Source: Methylovirgula sp.
Lineage (GTDB): Bacteria; Pseudomonadota; Alphaproteobacteria; Rhizobiales; Beijerinckiaceae
DNA length: 10,307 nt
Assembly (NCBI GenBank): GCA_030038595.1
Contig: JASHSW010000145.1
Coordinates: forward strand, 1-10,307
Reading direction: 5' to 3'
The notes beneath the pieces are model-generated. The model did no database searches and had not been told where the DNA came from. It saw only the letters and a list, made by a program, of their open reading frames with translations. The translations under genes were made by a program, and so were the position numbers. This document shows, in pieces, positions 1 to 7,859 of this stretch (its first letter is position 1; each line of letters starts with the position of its first letter).

Positions 1-264
1 TACGTAGGCAAGCCCCGCCCACTGCACGGCCACCATGCAGGGCAAAAGCACCACAATTTGATTGATCACAACTCTCGGCAGAAGCTCGAAATAGCCGAGC
101 CGATCTACCCTGCGAACCTTGGCTCTGCCGAGCCAGCCGGTGCGGTCGCAGACTTCAAACACGATCCCAAAGCCGTGATACACGGCCATGATCGTGATCC
201 AGGTAAGCACCGAAAGCGGCAACCACGCCGGCAGCGTGCTCTGTGCGCCAAGACCACCCATCAT
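1..264 (-). CDS. Sterol desaturase / fatty acid hydroxylase family membrane protein, N-terminal part (cut by left edge)
   Basis: The minus strand stays open from an ATG at 264 (a second ATG follows directly at 261) to the window edge, giving the first 88 residues of a membrane protein. The fragment has a hydrophobic segment at about residues 11-36, a basic stretch (GRAKVRRVDR, 46-55), and then a second hydrophobic segment beginning with VVINQIVVLLP (65-75). A 'N-Q-x-V-V-x-x-L-P' start to the second helix pair is typical of the sterol desaturase/fatty acid hydroxylase superfamily. These are di-iron membrane enzymes that hydroxylate or desaturate lipids. The diagnostic His-box motifs would lie downstream, beyond the window, so the family call rests on the N-terminus only. 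There is no strong Shine-Dalgarno sequence before ATG 264, and a GTG at 288 is an alternative start. The gene is divergent from the PRC-barrel gene, with about 180 nt between their starts. Confidence 0.7.
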   Translation of the reverse strand, partial: MMGGLGAQSTLPAWLPLSVLTWITIMAVYHGFGIVFEVCDRTGWLGRAKVRRVDRLGYFELLPRVVINQIVVLLPCMVAVQWAGLAYV

Positions 265-437
265 GCACCCCGTCCGGGCTAAGCTCACGCCATCTAGGCC
301 ACAGACGGCGGTCGGCGCAAGCCTTTCGATAGGCCCAACGCAAGCGCGACGTTTTCCCGGGAACAATTCATTCGACGCGGTCGCCGGCCGTCTGTAGTTT
401 TGACACGTTTGGCCTTCTAAAGCGCAGCGAATTTGCC

Positions 438-444
438 GAGGAGA
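438..444 (+). promoter_or_regulatory. Ribosome binding site of the PRC-barrel gene
   Basis: GAGGAGA lies 3 nt before ATG 448. It decides for this start over the upstream in-frame TTG at 433, which would place the Shine-Dalgarno sequence inside the gene. Confidence 0.7.
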
Positions 445-447
445 CAT

Positions 448-1005
448 ATGCACGGCCGCACCGCCAAGCTCAGCATCGCCGTTCGATATCTGGCAATGCT
501 GGCAATTGTTTTGCCGGCCGGCGCGCTGGCCGCCTCGGCGCAAACCTCGGCGCCGACCCAATCGAAGCCCGAATTGAAACAGCCACCCGCGCAAGCAGCG
601 CCCGCTACGCCGGCCGCACAAGGAGCGACGCCGGCAACCGTACTCGACGACAAGGATGTCGAAGGCATTCTCGGTCGGGAAATCTACAGCCCGAAGGGCG
701 AGGACATGGGCAAGATCGTCGACGTCCTCGTCGACCATACCGGGCAGGTGCGCGCCGCGATCATCGATTTCGGCGGTTTTCTCGGGGTCGGAACCCGAAA
801 GATTGCCGTCGATTGGCGAGCCATCCGATTCGCCCCGGATGGAGATTCCGACCACATCGTTCTGTCGCTCACCCGCGACCAAGTGCGGGTGGCGCCGGAA
901 TACAAACAGGGCGAGCCGATCGTCGTGCTTGGCGCGTCGACGAAGCCAAGCGCGGCGCCGGCCAATGCATCCGCCGTGCCGCCAGAGACGGCTCCCTCCA
1001 AATAG
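448..1005 (+). CDS. Exported PRC-barrel domain protein
   Basis: The 185-residue product begins with a Sec-type signal peptide: a basic N-terminus (R4, K7, R13), a hydrophobic core at about 14-28, and AxA-like cleavage sites near ALA-AS (26-30) or ASA-Q (29-32). A Pro/Ala/Gln-rich flexible linker covers roughly 33-65. One PRC-barrel-like domain follows at about 68-150. It starts with 'GREIYSPKGEDMGKI' (76-90) and has the characteristic 'FGGFLGVGTRKIAVDW' (108-123), the turn that recurs in alphaproteobacterial PRC-barrel proteins. The C-terminal tail is again Ala/Pro-rich. PRC-barrels are small beta-barrels also found in RimM and the photosynthetic reaction centre H subunit. Their stand-alone exported forms have no assigned biochemical role. 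The protein is probably periplasmic. An MFS gene follows after 11 nt, so the two are likely co-transcribed. Confidence 0.9.
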   Translation: MHGRTAKLSIAVRYLAMLAIVLPAGALAASAQTSAPTQSKPELKQPPAQAAPATPAAQGATPATVLDDKDVEGILGREIYSPKGEDMGKIVDVLVDHTGQVRAAIIDFGGFLGVGTRKIAVDWRAIRFAPDGDSDHIVLSLTRDQVRVAPEYKQGEPIVVLGASTKPSAAPANASAVPPETAPSK

Positions 1006-1016
1006 ATCGAAGCAGA

Positions 1017-2321
1017 ATGGCGAGTGCACGCACCTGCGCGCCCGACAAAGCGGCCGTCGTCGTCGAATGCGTCCCGGCCGAGCAAGACCAGGTGACGGCG
1101 GACAAAATGTGTGTACGTCCCTCGCGCCGCAGCCTGCTTGGCCTCGACTGGTTCGTCTTCTGCCTCGCCGATGTCCAGACCGGTTTCGGCCCGTTCGTTT
1201 CGGTTTATCTCACGGCGGAGAAATGGACGCAGGGCGACATCGGCCTGGTGCTGAGCGTCGCGGGAATCATCGGGCTCATCGGCCGGGTGCCGGGCGGCGC
1301 CGTGGTCGATGCGGTGCGCTCCGAGCGAAACGCCGCAATGGTGGCGGCGATCGGCATCGGGGCGAGCGCCCTGATGATGGCGCTTTGGCCGCTTTTCCCG
1401 TTCGTGTTGTTTGCAAGCGTCTTGAGCGCCGCGGCGAATTGCGTCCTCAATCCAGCCATCGCAGCCATTAGTCTCGGACTCGTCGGCTATCACGCGATCG
1501 GCCCCAGGCTCGGCCGCAACGCGCGGTTTGCGTCGCTGGGTACCGGAGTCGCCGCTGCCGGCATGGGCGCATGCGGTTATCTCTTTTCTTCGCGCGCGGT
1601 ATTCTTCGTGACCGCCGCTTTGTTGATCCCGACGCTGATCGCGCTCTCCAACATCCGCGCCGCCGAAATTGATCCGGTACGCGCCCACAGCGGCGTCGCC
1701 CCGCACGACGAGTTCGGTCCGGGATTGCGCCGTTTGTTGACCAATTGGCCACTCATCGCGTTTGCCGGAGCGACCGCCCTATTCCAATTTGCGAACGCCG
1801 CCATGCTTCCTTTGATGGGCAGCGTTATGACCATGCGCTCGGCGAACTGGGCGGAAATCCTCATCGCCGCTTGTATCATCGTGCCGCAACTCGTCGTCGC
1901 GCTCTGTTCGCCCTGGATCGGCCGGCAAGCCGAGCGGTGGGGGCGTCGTCCTTTGCTGCTTCTCGGCTTTGCGGCGCTTCCGCTGCGTTGCCTACTCTTC
2001 GCCGACATTCCGGACCCGTATCTCATCGTTTTCGTTCAGGTGCTCGATGGAATTTCAGCGGCGGCGCTCGGCGTTCTTGTGCCGCTCATCGCCGCCGATC
2101 TGGCGCGCAACACCGGCCATTATAATCTGACGCAAGGAATCATCGGCACCGGCGTTGGCGTCGGCGCCTCGATCAGCACCACGTTTGCCGGCTACATAAG
2201 CGACCATTATGGAAGCCACGCGGCGTTCCTAGGTCTTGGAATGGTCGCAACCTGCGCGCTCCTCTTCACCCTCGTCGCGATGCCGGAGACACGTCCGGAT
2301 CGCGCGCCAGTCGCACCGTGA
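1017..2321 (+). CDS. Major facilitator superfamily (MFS) transporter
   Basis: The product is a 434-residue polytopic inner-membrane protein with roughly twelve hydrophobic segments, the usual MFS size. MFS motif A appears twice, as expected for the duplicated fold. It occurs in the loop between helices 2 and 3 as 'GRVPGGAVVDAVRSER' (89-104) and in the loop between helices 8 and 9 as 'GRQAERWGRRP' (302-312). A hydrophilic central loop (about 232-255) separates the halves. The substrate cannot be read from the sequence. Start choice: ATG 1017 lies 11 nt after the PRC-barrel stop, and the first 30 codons have the high GC at third positions of the rest of the gene. ATG 1107, which has a weak AGGTGA upstream and sits just before the first membrane helix, is a good alternative giving 404 residues. 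A longer in-frame opening to 813 overlaps the PRC-barrel gene and is rejected. The gene converges on the glycosyltransferase with 6 nt between stops. Confidence 0.92.
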   Translation: MASARTCAPDKAAVVVECVPAEQDQVTADKMCVRPSRRSLLGLDWFVFCLADVQTGFGPFVSVYLTAEKWTQGDIGLVLSVAGIIGLIGRVPGGAVVDAVRSERNAAMVAAIGIGASALMMALWPLFPFVLFASVLSAAANCVLNPAIAAISLGLVGYHAIGPRLGRNARFASLGTGVAAAGMGACGYLFSSRAVFFVTAALLIPTLIALSNIRAAEIDPVRAHSGVAPHDEFGPGLRRLLTNWPLIAFAGATALFQFANAAMLPLMGSVMTMRSANWAEILIAACIIVPQLVVALCSPWIGRQAERWGRRPLLLLGFAALPLRCLLFADIPDPYLIVFVQVLDGISAAALGVLVPLIAADLARNTGHYNLTQGIIGTGVGVGASISTTFAGYISDHYGSHAAFLGLGMVATCALLFTLVAMPETRPDRAPVAP

Positions 2322-2327
2322 CGTAGA

Positions 2328-3383
2328 TTAGGAGGAGACCAAACGCGGCCGCGGCGCCGCCGTCTTCATCAGGCCGCCGTAGACTTCGAGGTAATCGCGC
2401 GCCATGCGCGTCGCGGTGAACCGTTCCTCGAAGCGCTGACGAACGCGCGACCGTGACAATTGCGACAGGCGGCGGACCGCGCTGATCGCGCTTGTCTCGT
2501 CCTCGACGATAAATCCGGTCACGCCGTCTTCCACCACTTCCGAGACCGAGCCGCGATTGAATGCGATCACCGGCGTTCCACAGGCCATGGCTTCGATCAT
2601 CACCAGGCCGAACGGTTCGGGCCAGTCGATAGGCACGATCAAGGCGTAGGCGCCGCTGAGGAACTCGGATTTCCTCGCATCATCGATCTCGCCGATATAT
2701 TCTATGTCGTCGCGTGCCAGATGCTGGCGAATGTCCGCCTCGAAATAGTCGTGATCGACGTCGTCGATTTTGGCGGCGATCTTCAGCGGCAGGCCGCAGC
2801 GCGTGGCGATATTGATCGCCCGGTCGACTCTCTTTTCCGGGGAAACGCGGCCGAGGAAAGCGAGATAGCTCGGCTCGACGGGGCGCGGCGTCAGCAAATT
2901 TTTTGGCATGCCGTGATGAATCGTCCGAATCCAGCGGACATACGGCGCCGGGCGGCGTTGCGCATCGGAAATTGACACCAGCGGAAGACCCGGAAACGCG
3001 CTGAAGACGGGCTGAAGCTCGGGCAAATCGAGGCGGCCATGCAACGTCGTGAGGAATGCGGTGCCTTGCCGCGAAAAAAGAGAGAAGGGATAATAATCCA
3101 GGTGAAAATGGATGAGATCGTATTCCGCCGCGCGGCGGAATACCCGTTCGAGCATCGCGCTGTGAAGCGCTCCTGGTTCGCGGACCGAACCATCGAGGCG
3201 TAGCGCCGTCGGCCACATCGCTTCCAGTTTCGCCGAGGTCGCCGAGTCGCCGCTGGCAAACAAGGTGACTTCATGGCCGAGCGCAACCAATTCCTCGGTC
3301 AACCATGAAATCACCCTCTCCGTGCCGCCGTAGAGCTTCGGCGGAACGGCTTCGAATAGAGGCGCGACCTGAGCAATACGCAT
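2328..3383 (-). CDS. Family 4 glycosyltransferase (GT-B fold, AviGT4-like)
   Basis: The 351-residue cytosolic enzyme should transfer a sugar from a nucleotide-sugar donor with retention of configuration. The N-terminal Rossmann domain begins MRIAQVAPLFEAVPP and continues with the 'YGGTERV' acceptor-side motif (18-24), a pattern known from the AviGT4-like branch of GT4. The C-terminal donor domain has 'FLGRVSPEKRVD' (176-187), where R179 and K184 are the expected phosphate-binding pair. It also has the E-x7-E motif, E256-E264 in 'EPFGLVMIEAMACGTPVIAF'. The full length is normal for the family. ATG 3383 is chosen because GGAGGAA precedes it at 9-nt spacing and because homologous GT4 proteins begin at this MRIA-type strand. 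An in-frame extension to 3473 adds a Cys/Arg-rich, non-coding-looking tail. The donor and acceptor are not evident. The neighbouring glucan-type hydrolase (5555-7747) hints at a glucan substrate, which is inference. Confidence 0.95.
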   Translation of the reverse strand: MRIAQVAPLFEAVPPKLYGGTERVISWLTEELVALGHEVTLFASGDSATSAKLEAMWPTALRLDGSVREPGALHSAMLERVFRRAAEYDLIHFHLDYYPFSLFSRQGTAFLTTLHGRLDLPELQPVFSAFPGLPLVSISDAQRRPAPYVRWIRTIHHGMPKNLLTPRPVEPSYLAFLGRVSPEKRVDRAINIATRCGLPLKIAAKIDDVDHDYFEADIRQHLARDDIEYIGEIDDARKSEFLSGAYALIVPIDWPEPFGLVMIEAMACGTPVIAFNRGSVSEVVEDGVTGFIVEDETSAISAVRRLSQLSRSRVRQRFEERFTATRMARDYLEVYGGLMKTAAPRPRLVSS

Positions 3384-3390
3384 GGAAAAA

Positions 3391-3397
3391 TTCCTCC
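3391..3397 (-). promoter_or_regulatory. Ribosome binding site of the GT4 gene
   Basis: On the minus strand GGAGGAA precedes ATG 3383 by about 7-9 nt. This strong Shine-Dalgarno sequence fixes the start and rules out the longer reading. Confidence 0.8.
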
Positions 3398-3564
3398 ATG
3401 ATCGACAAGCGCAGGCTGCCAATTGCATGCCCGCCAAGCATACCTGTGGTGCGCTACGACGAAGGCAAGACACGCCAGGAACGTTGCGGTCGTCGCCGGC
3501 GCGCCGCTAAAATTGCGGCGAGTTCGCGGCGGTTTACCGCGTCGGCGCAAAGCGTCGCAGGGGT

Positions 3565-3583
3565 GGAGCCGAACATCGGCTCC
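3565..3583 (+). other. Perfect 8-bp stem-loop
   Basis: GGAGCCGA, loop ACA, TCGGCTCC forms a perfect 8-bp GC-rich stem with a 3-nt loop. No T-tract follows on either strand, so it is not a standard intrinsic terminator. It lies about 165 nt upstream of the ABC gene start and could be part of a leader or an operator. Confidence 0.5.
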
Positions 3584-3747
3584 GCGCGTTTGTCACGATG
3601 GCGCGAAACTGCGCTCGCGCAAATCGGTCGCTTTGGATTTGGATTCGACGCGTGGAACTGGCGCAACGATGGCGGCGTTTGCAGCAGGGTTGCACGCCGA
3701 CGCGGGCGCGCATTGGTTACGATTGTTCTCGGCAACGGAAGGCCCTT

Positions 3748-5550
3748 ATGGATAACCTTTGCCAGTACACGCATCGTCCCATCGCGTTTCTTCTCAACTA
3801 CGTTCGATCCCGGCCCGTCGCACACGCGGCAATTCTAGTCGCCGTGCTTGGCGCAGTCGGCTTCTCGGTCGGCACCCAATATGGAATCAAATATCTCGTC
3901 GATGCGCTCTCCAAGGGGACATCGTCCGCCGCAGATCCGTGGCCGGCCTTCGTACTTGTCTGCACGTTCATCGTCGGGGACGGCGTTCTTTGGCGCATAG
4001 CGGGTTGGATTGCCAGCAGTACGTTCGTACACGTGACCGGCGATCTGCGCCGCGATCTTTTCGATCATTTGATGGGCCACTCGCCGAGCTATTTTGCCGA
4101 TCGCCTGCCGGGCATGCTGACGAGCCGAATCACGGCGACTTCGAACGCCTCTTTCACCATAGAAAATATGTTCATCTGGAACGTCTTGCCGCCCTGTGTG
4201 GCGACGCTCACCGCAATCGCGCTGATCGCCACTGTGAGCACGCTGATGGCCTTGGGTTTGGCCGTCGTCGCATCGATCGTGATCGTTGCGATGTTCCGTA
4301 TCGCCGCCGGCGGCAAGCCGCTGCACCACGATTTTGCCAACAAAGCCGCCGCCGTCGATGGCGAAATGGCCGATGTCGTCGGCAACGTATTGCTCGTCAA
4401 AGCCTTCGGAGGGTTCGAACACGAGCGCCGTCGATTCAATGCGACGGTCGAGGGCGAGATGGGGGCGCGGCGGCGCAGCTTGCGCTATCTTGAGAAACTG
4501 CGAATCGTGCATGCCTCGATCACAATCGCGCTCATCGTCGGCTTGCTCGCCTGGGCGATTGTTCTTTGGCAGGAGGGGGCGGCGACTACCGGCGAAGTGG
4601 TACTGGTCTGCACGCTCGGCCTCTCGGTGGTCAGTGCGACGCGCGATCTGGCGGTTGCGGTAGTCGACGTGACGCAGCATATGGCGCGGCTTTCGGAAGC
4701 ACTGGGCACGCTGCTCGTCGCGCATGAATTGCATGACCACCCGAAGGCCAAGCCGCTGGTTAGCCGCGGGCTCGGTATCACCTTCAAAGACGTAACCTTC
4801 GCCTATCCCAACGATCGCGTGGTCGTCAGAAATTTCAATCTATACATCGAGCCCGGCCAACGCGTCGGCATCGTCGGGCCTTCGGGGGCCGGAAAGACGA
4901 CATTGTTTGCGCTGTTGCAGCGCTTGCACGATGTGCAAGGCGGCCGCATCCTGCTCGATGGCCAAGACATCTCGCGGATCACGCAAGAGAGTTTGCGCGC
5001 CGCGATTGCGGTCGTGCCGCAAGACATTTGCCTTTTCCACCGCTCGCTTATCGAAAATATCCGCTACAGCCGCCCAGAGGCGTCGGACGAAGCGGTGATG
5101 AAGGCGGCCGTAGCCGCGCATTGCGAATTCATCGAATCGCTTCCGGACGGGTTCGATACGATCGTCGGCGACCGCGGCTTCAAACTGTCGGGCGGACAGC
5201 GACAACGCATTGCGCTTGCCCGCGCCTTTTTGAAGGACACCCCTATCCTTTTGCTCGATGAAGCGACCTCGTCGCTTGACTACGAGGTCGAAGAGTCGAT
5301 TCGCGAGGCTTCGGCGCGGCTCATGGGAGGCAGGACGGTAATCGCCATCGCGCATCGTCTCTCGACGTTGCGCAGCTTCGATAGGATCGTCGTTCTAAAA
5401 GGCGGACAGATTATCCATGATGGCCCACCTGGCGGACTCATCAACGCCGAGGGGCGCTATAGCGAATTCATCCGCAAGGAAATCAGCGGTCGGCGCGCGA
5501 CGATCCCGGAAGAGGTAGTCGGCTCGCCGGTTTACGCGCTCACCTTCTGA
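3748..5550 (+). CDS. ABC exporter half-transporter (fused membrane and ATPase domains, MsbA/ABCB type)
   Basis: The 600-residue product has a type I exporter membrane domain at about 1-325, with hydrophobic segments near 27-48, 66-90, 145-166, 167-184, 253-274 and 283-305. A nucleotide-binding domain occupies about 340-585. All ATPase motifs are present: A-loop Y353, Walker A GPSGAGKTT (377-385), Q-loop Q425, signature LSGGQ (480-484), Walker B ILLLDE (500-505) with catalytic E505, D-loop SSLD (508-511) and H-loop H536. It should work as a homodimer in the inner membrane and export a hydrophobic or glycan-type substrate that cannot be read from the sequence. ATG 3748 has GGAAGG 5 nt upstream and gives the standard family length. 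An in-frame extension to 3598 adds 50 Arg/Trp/Cys-rich residues that do not look coding. The gene stops 4 nt short of the stop of the convergent debranching-enzyme gene. Its position between a glycosyltransferase and a glucan hydrolase makes glycan export an attractive guess. Confidence 0.94.
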   Translation: MDNLCQYTHRPIAFLLNYVRSRPVAHAAILVAVLGAVGFSVGTQYGIKYLVDALSKGTSSAADPWPAFVLVCTFIVGDGVLWRIAGWIASSTFVHVTGDLRRDLFDHLMGHSPSYFADRLPGMLTSRITATSNASFTIENMFIWNVLPPCVATLTAIALIATVSTLMALGLAVVASIVIVAMFRIAAGGKPLHHDFANKAAAVDGEMADVVGNVLLVKAFGGFEHERRRFNATVEGEMGARRRSLRYLEKLRIVHASITIALIVGLLAWAIVLWQEGAATTGEVVLVCTLGLSVVSATRDLAVAVVDVTQHMARLSEALGTLLVAHELHDHPKAKPLVSRGLGITFKDVTFAYPNDRVVVRNFNLYIEPGQRVGIVGPSGAGKTTLFALLQRLHDVQGGRILLDGQDISRITQESLRAAIAVVPQDICLFHRSLIENIRYSRPEASDEAVMKAAVAAHCEFIESLPDGFDTIVGDRGFKLSGGQRQRIALARAFLKDTPILLLDEATSSLDYEVEESIREASARLMGGRTVIAIAHRLSTLRSFDRIVVLKGGQIIHDGPPGGLINAEGRYSEFIRKEISGRRATIPEEVVGSPVYALTF

Positions 5551-5554
5551 ACGG

Positions 5555-7747
5555 TCAGCTCGTCGAAGTCGCCCAGATGTCGCCCTGGCGCGAGAGCACA
5601 TTGACGACGACGTCGGTTCCGGTGCGGCGCAGTTCCACGTCGATTTTCGCATCGGCGATCGCCAATCCGGTCAGTTTTACTTCGCCGAGAAATTCGGGAA
5701 GCGCCGGCCGATTGAAGATGACGTGTCGGTTCTCCGGATCGAAGCGCAGGCCGGTACACGCCTGAAGCAGGGCGAGAGGCGCGGTCGCCGCCCAGGCCTG
5801 CGGCGAACAGGCAACGGGGTAGAAGGTCGGCCCCTGCGTCCGCAGGCGCGAAAACCCGCAGAGGAGTTCCGGCAAGCGCCGCAAATCGATGTAGTTCGAC
5901 GCGTCGAACAGGCCCTTGAAAACCTGTATCACTTGCCGGCGGAACCCGTAGCGCGCAAATCCAAGCGCGATCAGCCCATTGTCATGCGGCCAGACCGAGC
6001 CGTTATGGTAGCTCATCGGATTGTAGCGGGATTCGGACGTCGCGATGGTCCGTATTCCCCATCCCGAATAGGATGCGCTGCTCATCAGTCCGTTCACCAC
6101 GCGCGCGGCGCGCTCCGGCAGGGCGATGCCGGTGAACAGCGCGTGGCCGGCGTTCGAGCTGCGCACCCGGCAAGGCCGCTTGTCGCCGTCGAGCGCCAGA
6201 ACATAGGTGCCGAGCGGTTCATCCCAAAACGCCGCATCGAAGCGGCGGCGCAACGCCTCGGCTTCGCGATCGAGGCTTGAGGCGCGATCCGCCAATCCGA
6301 GGCGCCGGGCAATCGAGGCTGCGGCGCGTTTTGCGGCAAAAACGTAACCTTGGACCTCGACGAGGGCGATCGGGCCGCGCGCCAAAGAACCGTCGGCGTG
6401 GAAGATCGAATCGTTGCTGTCTTTCCAGCCTTGATTGACCAACCCTTCCTCCGACCGACGGCCGTATTCGACGAAACCGTCGCGGTCACGGTCGCCGTAG
6501 ACATCGATCCACCGCAGCGCCGCCTCGATGTTCGGCCAAAGCTGCCGCAGCGTGCCGACGTCGGCTGTGCGCTCGAGATAGGCGCCGGCCAACATCACGA
6601 ATAACGGCGTTGCATCGACGCTGCCGTAGTAGCGCCGGAACGGCACCTCGCCCAGCGCGGCCATTTCGCCGTGCCGCGCCTCGTGAAGAATTTTGCCGGG
6701 CTCCGCGTCGGCGAAATCGTCCTTGACGGTCGCCTGAGTCGCGGCGAGATGACCGAGCACGCCGCGGGTGATGAGCGGATCGGCCCAAAGCGTCTGCATC
6801 GCCGTGACCAGCGCGTCGCGTCCGAAGACGGTGCTGAACCACGGAATGCCGGCGTACGGATAAGGGCCTTCGGGAAGATCCGTCGTCAGCATATAGAGAT
6901 CGGCGATGGCGCGCCGGATTCCTTCGTTGAAGACATCGTTGGAGGTGGCGATCGCCGTGGCGCGCGACGCGGAACGGCGCAAGGCGCGGCGCGATTCACG
7001 CAGCGAGGCAAAAAACTGCTTGCTTGCCGGCAAGCCGGCGGAGCGCGCATCGCAGCGGATCTCGATAAAAACGACCGCCCGATCCCGCGGCTTGAGATCG
7101 AATTGGAAGATCGCCTTGTTGGCATCGAGCTCTCTCGGCTGCGGCGCGAAGCGCAGCAGCGTTTCCCTGAGGCGACCGTCGAGTCCGGTATAGGATATCT
7201 TCGCCGTATCCGCCTTCACCTGGGCCGGATGAAACGTGCCGTGCCGATCGCGATGCGAACCGCGAACTTCGAATAGATCGGCGAAATCGGCCGCAAATTC
7301 GAGCTGCACCACGATCTGCTCGCGCTTCTCGCTGAAACTGCGAACTGCGATCCGCTCGAACGTCGCGCTTTTCCAGACGAATTTCACGCGCCGCAGGTGG
7401 ATAAGGTCGTGCTCCAGAACGAGGTTTTCGGAACGATAAAGATCGGGATTCGTCAAATCGCAAGTCAGCGCCGCGTTGTCGTCGCGCATCGCCGAACTGA
7501 GCAACATCGGCCGCATGCCGCTGATTGAGAGGCGCAAATGCGAAAGATGCCGCGTGTCATGGTAGAATATCCCCTCGGGACTGCCGGGCATCGAAACGAT
7601 GTCGCCGTTCGGATCGAAAAGAGCGAACGTGTCGCCATATTTCAGAACACGCGCCGGCCGTTCCTGCAGCGAACGCGCGGCGGGAATGGAGAATTGCGGC
7701 GACGCCTGATTCGCAAATGCCGCCGAAGCGACGGCTTCCTTGTTCAT
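5555..7747 (-). CDS. Amylo-alpha-1,6-glucosidase / glycogen-debranching-type glycoside hydrolase
   Basis: The 730-residue product has two domains. An N-terminal beta-sandwich of the GDE_N_bis type (about 33-232) starts at 'RVLKYGDTFALFDPNGDI' and contains 'GIFYHDTRHLS' (59-69). An (alpha/alpha)6-barrel catalytic domain (about 270-665) follows, with 'PWFSTVFGRDALVTAMQ' (302-318), 'GWKDSNDSI' (440-448), 'SYHNGSVWPHDNGLIA' (579-594) and 'PVACSPQAWAA' (644-654). By analogy with related barrels, D443 (in WKDS) is a candidate general acid and E627 (in PELLCG) a candidate base. Members are annotated as amylo-alpha-1,6-glucosidases, hydrolysing alpha-1,6 branches of glycogen-like glucans, but many bacterial members have no tested activity. 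There is no signal peptide, so it is probably cytosolic. ATG 7747 is chosen because GGAGGAGGAA lies 6 nt upstream. The TTG at 7765 would put that site inside the gene. A small C-terminal beta region (about 680-730) completes the protein. Confidence 0.93.
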   Translation of the reverse strand: MNKEAVASAAFANQASPQFSIPAARSLQERPARVLKYGDTFALFDPNGDIVSMPGSPEGIFYHDTRHLSHLRLSISGMRPMLLSSAMRDDNAALTCDLTNPDLYRSENLVLEHDLIHLRRVKFVWKSATFERIAVRSFSEKREQIVVQLEFAADFADLFEVRGSHRDRHGTFHPAQVKADTAKISYTGLDGRLRETLLRFAPQPRELDANKAIFQFDLKPRDRAVVFIEIRCDARSAGLPASKQFFASLRESRRALRRSASRATAIATSNDVFNEGIRRAIADLYMLTTDLPEGPYPYAGIPWFSTVFGRDALVTAMQTLWADPLITRGVLGHLAATQATVKDDFADAEPGKILHEARHGEMAALGEVPFRRYYGSVDATPLFVMLAGAYLERTADVGTLRQLWPNIEAALRWIDVYGDRDRDGFVEYGRRSEEGLVNQGWKDSNDSIFHADGSLARGPIALVEVQGYVFAAKRAAASIARRLGLADRASSLDREAEALRRRFDAAFWDEPLGTYVLALDGDKRPCRVRSSNAGHALFTGIALPERAARVVNGLMSSASYSGWGIRTIATSESRYNPMSYHNGSVWPHDNGLIALGFARYGFRRQVIQVFKGLFDASNYIDLRRLPELLCGFSRLRTQGPTFYPVACSPQAWAATAPLALLQACTGLRFDPENRHVIFNRPALPEFLGEVKLTGLAIADAKIDVELRRTGTDVVVNVLSRQGDIWATSTS

Positions 7748-7753
7748 GCCGGC

Positions 7754-7763
7754 TTCCTCCTCC
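7754..7763 (-). promoter_or_regulatory. Ribosome binding site of the debranching-enzyme gene
   Basis: GGAGGAGGAA on the minus strand, 6 nt before ATG 7747, is the strongest Shine-Dalgarno sequence in the window. It fixes the start against the upstream in-frame TTG. Confidence 0.85.
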
Positions 7764-7859
7764 AAGAGTTATAGGTAAACCGCGGTCTAGGCGCGAGCTC
7801 TGCGCCACGCGCCCGCCGTACTCTTGAACGCCTCCAAAGGCTCAATCGCGGACTTGGCC

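Larger units (their letters stand above)
3384..3747. other. 364-nt divergent intergenic region with hairpins
   Basis: This gap between the divergent GT4 and ABC genes must hold promoters for both, but I could not find a convincing -35/-10 pair. Reading frames across it give Arg-, Cys- and Trp-rich peptides unlike the neighbouring genes, so I see no protein gene here. It contains two stem-loops: 3502-3520 (CGCCGC, loop TAAAATT, GCGGCG) and a stronger one at 3565-3583. One GATTC (GANTC, the CcrM methylation motif of alphaproteobacteria) is at 3642-3646. A small RNA or regulatory leader is possible but unproven. Confidence 0.5.

Noticed and set aside
400..405. Perfect TTGACA -35 hexamer upstream of the PRC-barrel gene
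   Set aside because: No acceptable -10 lies 16-18 nt downstream (the bases there read CGCAGC), so I do not call a promoter.
656..1471. 271-residue plus-strand open frame
   Set aside because: It is an Arg/Ser-rich out-of-frame shadow of the PRC-barrel and MFS genes.
684..1706. 340-residue minus-strand open frame
   Set aside because: It lies opposite the PRC-barrel and MFS genes, is rich in Arg, Asp and His, and has no family pattern. It is a typical antisense shadow in high-GC DNA.
3598..3747. In-frame N-terminal extension of the ABC transporter
   Set aside because: Its 50 residues are Arg/Trp/Cys-rich and unlike the family. ATG 3748 has a good Shine-Dalgarno sequence and gives the standard 600-residue length.
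3835..4740. 301-residue minus-strand open frame
   Set aside because: It is antisense to the ABC membrane domain and has His/Arg/Asp-rich composition without motifs.
7768..7780. TATAAC on the minus strand as a -10 for the debranching-enzyme gene
   Set aside because: No -35-like hexamer lies at the right spacing, and transcription would start within the Shine-Dalgarno sequence.
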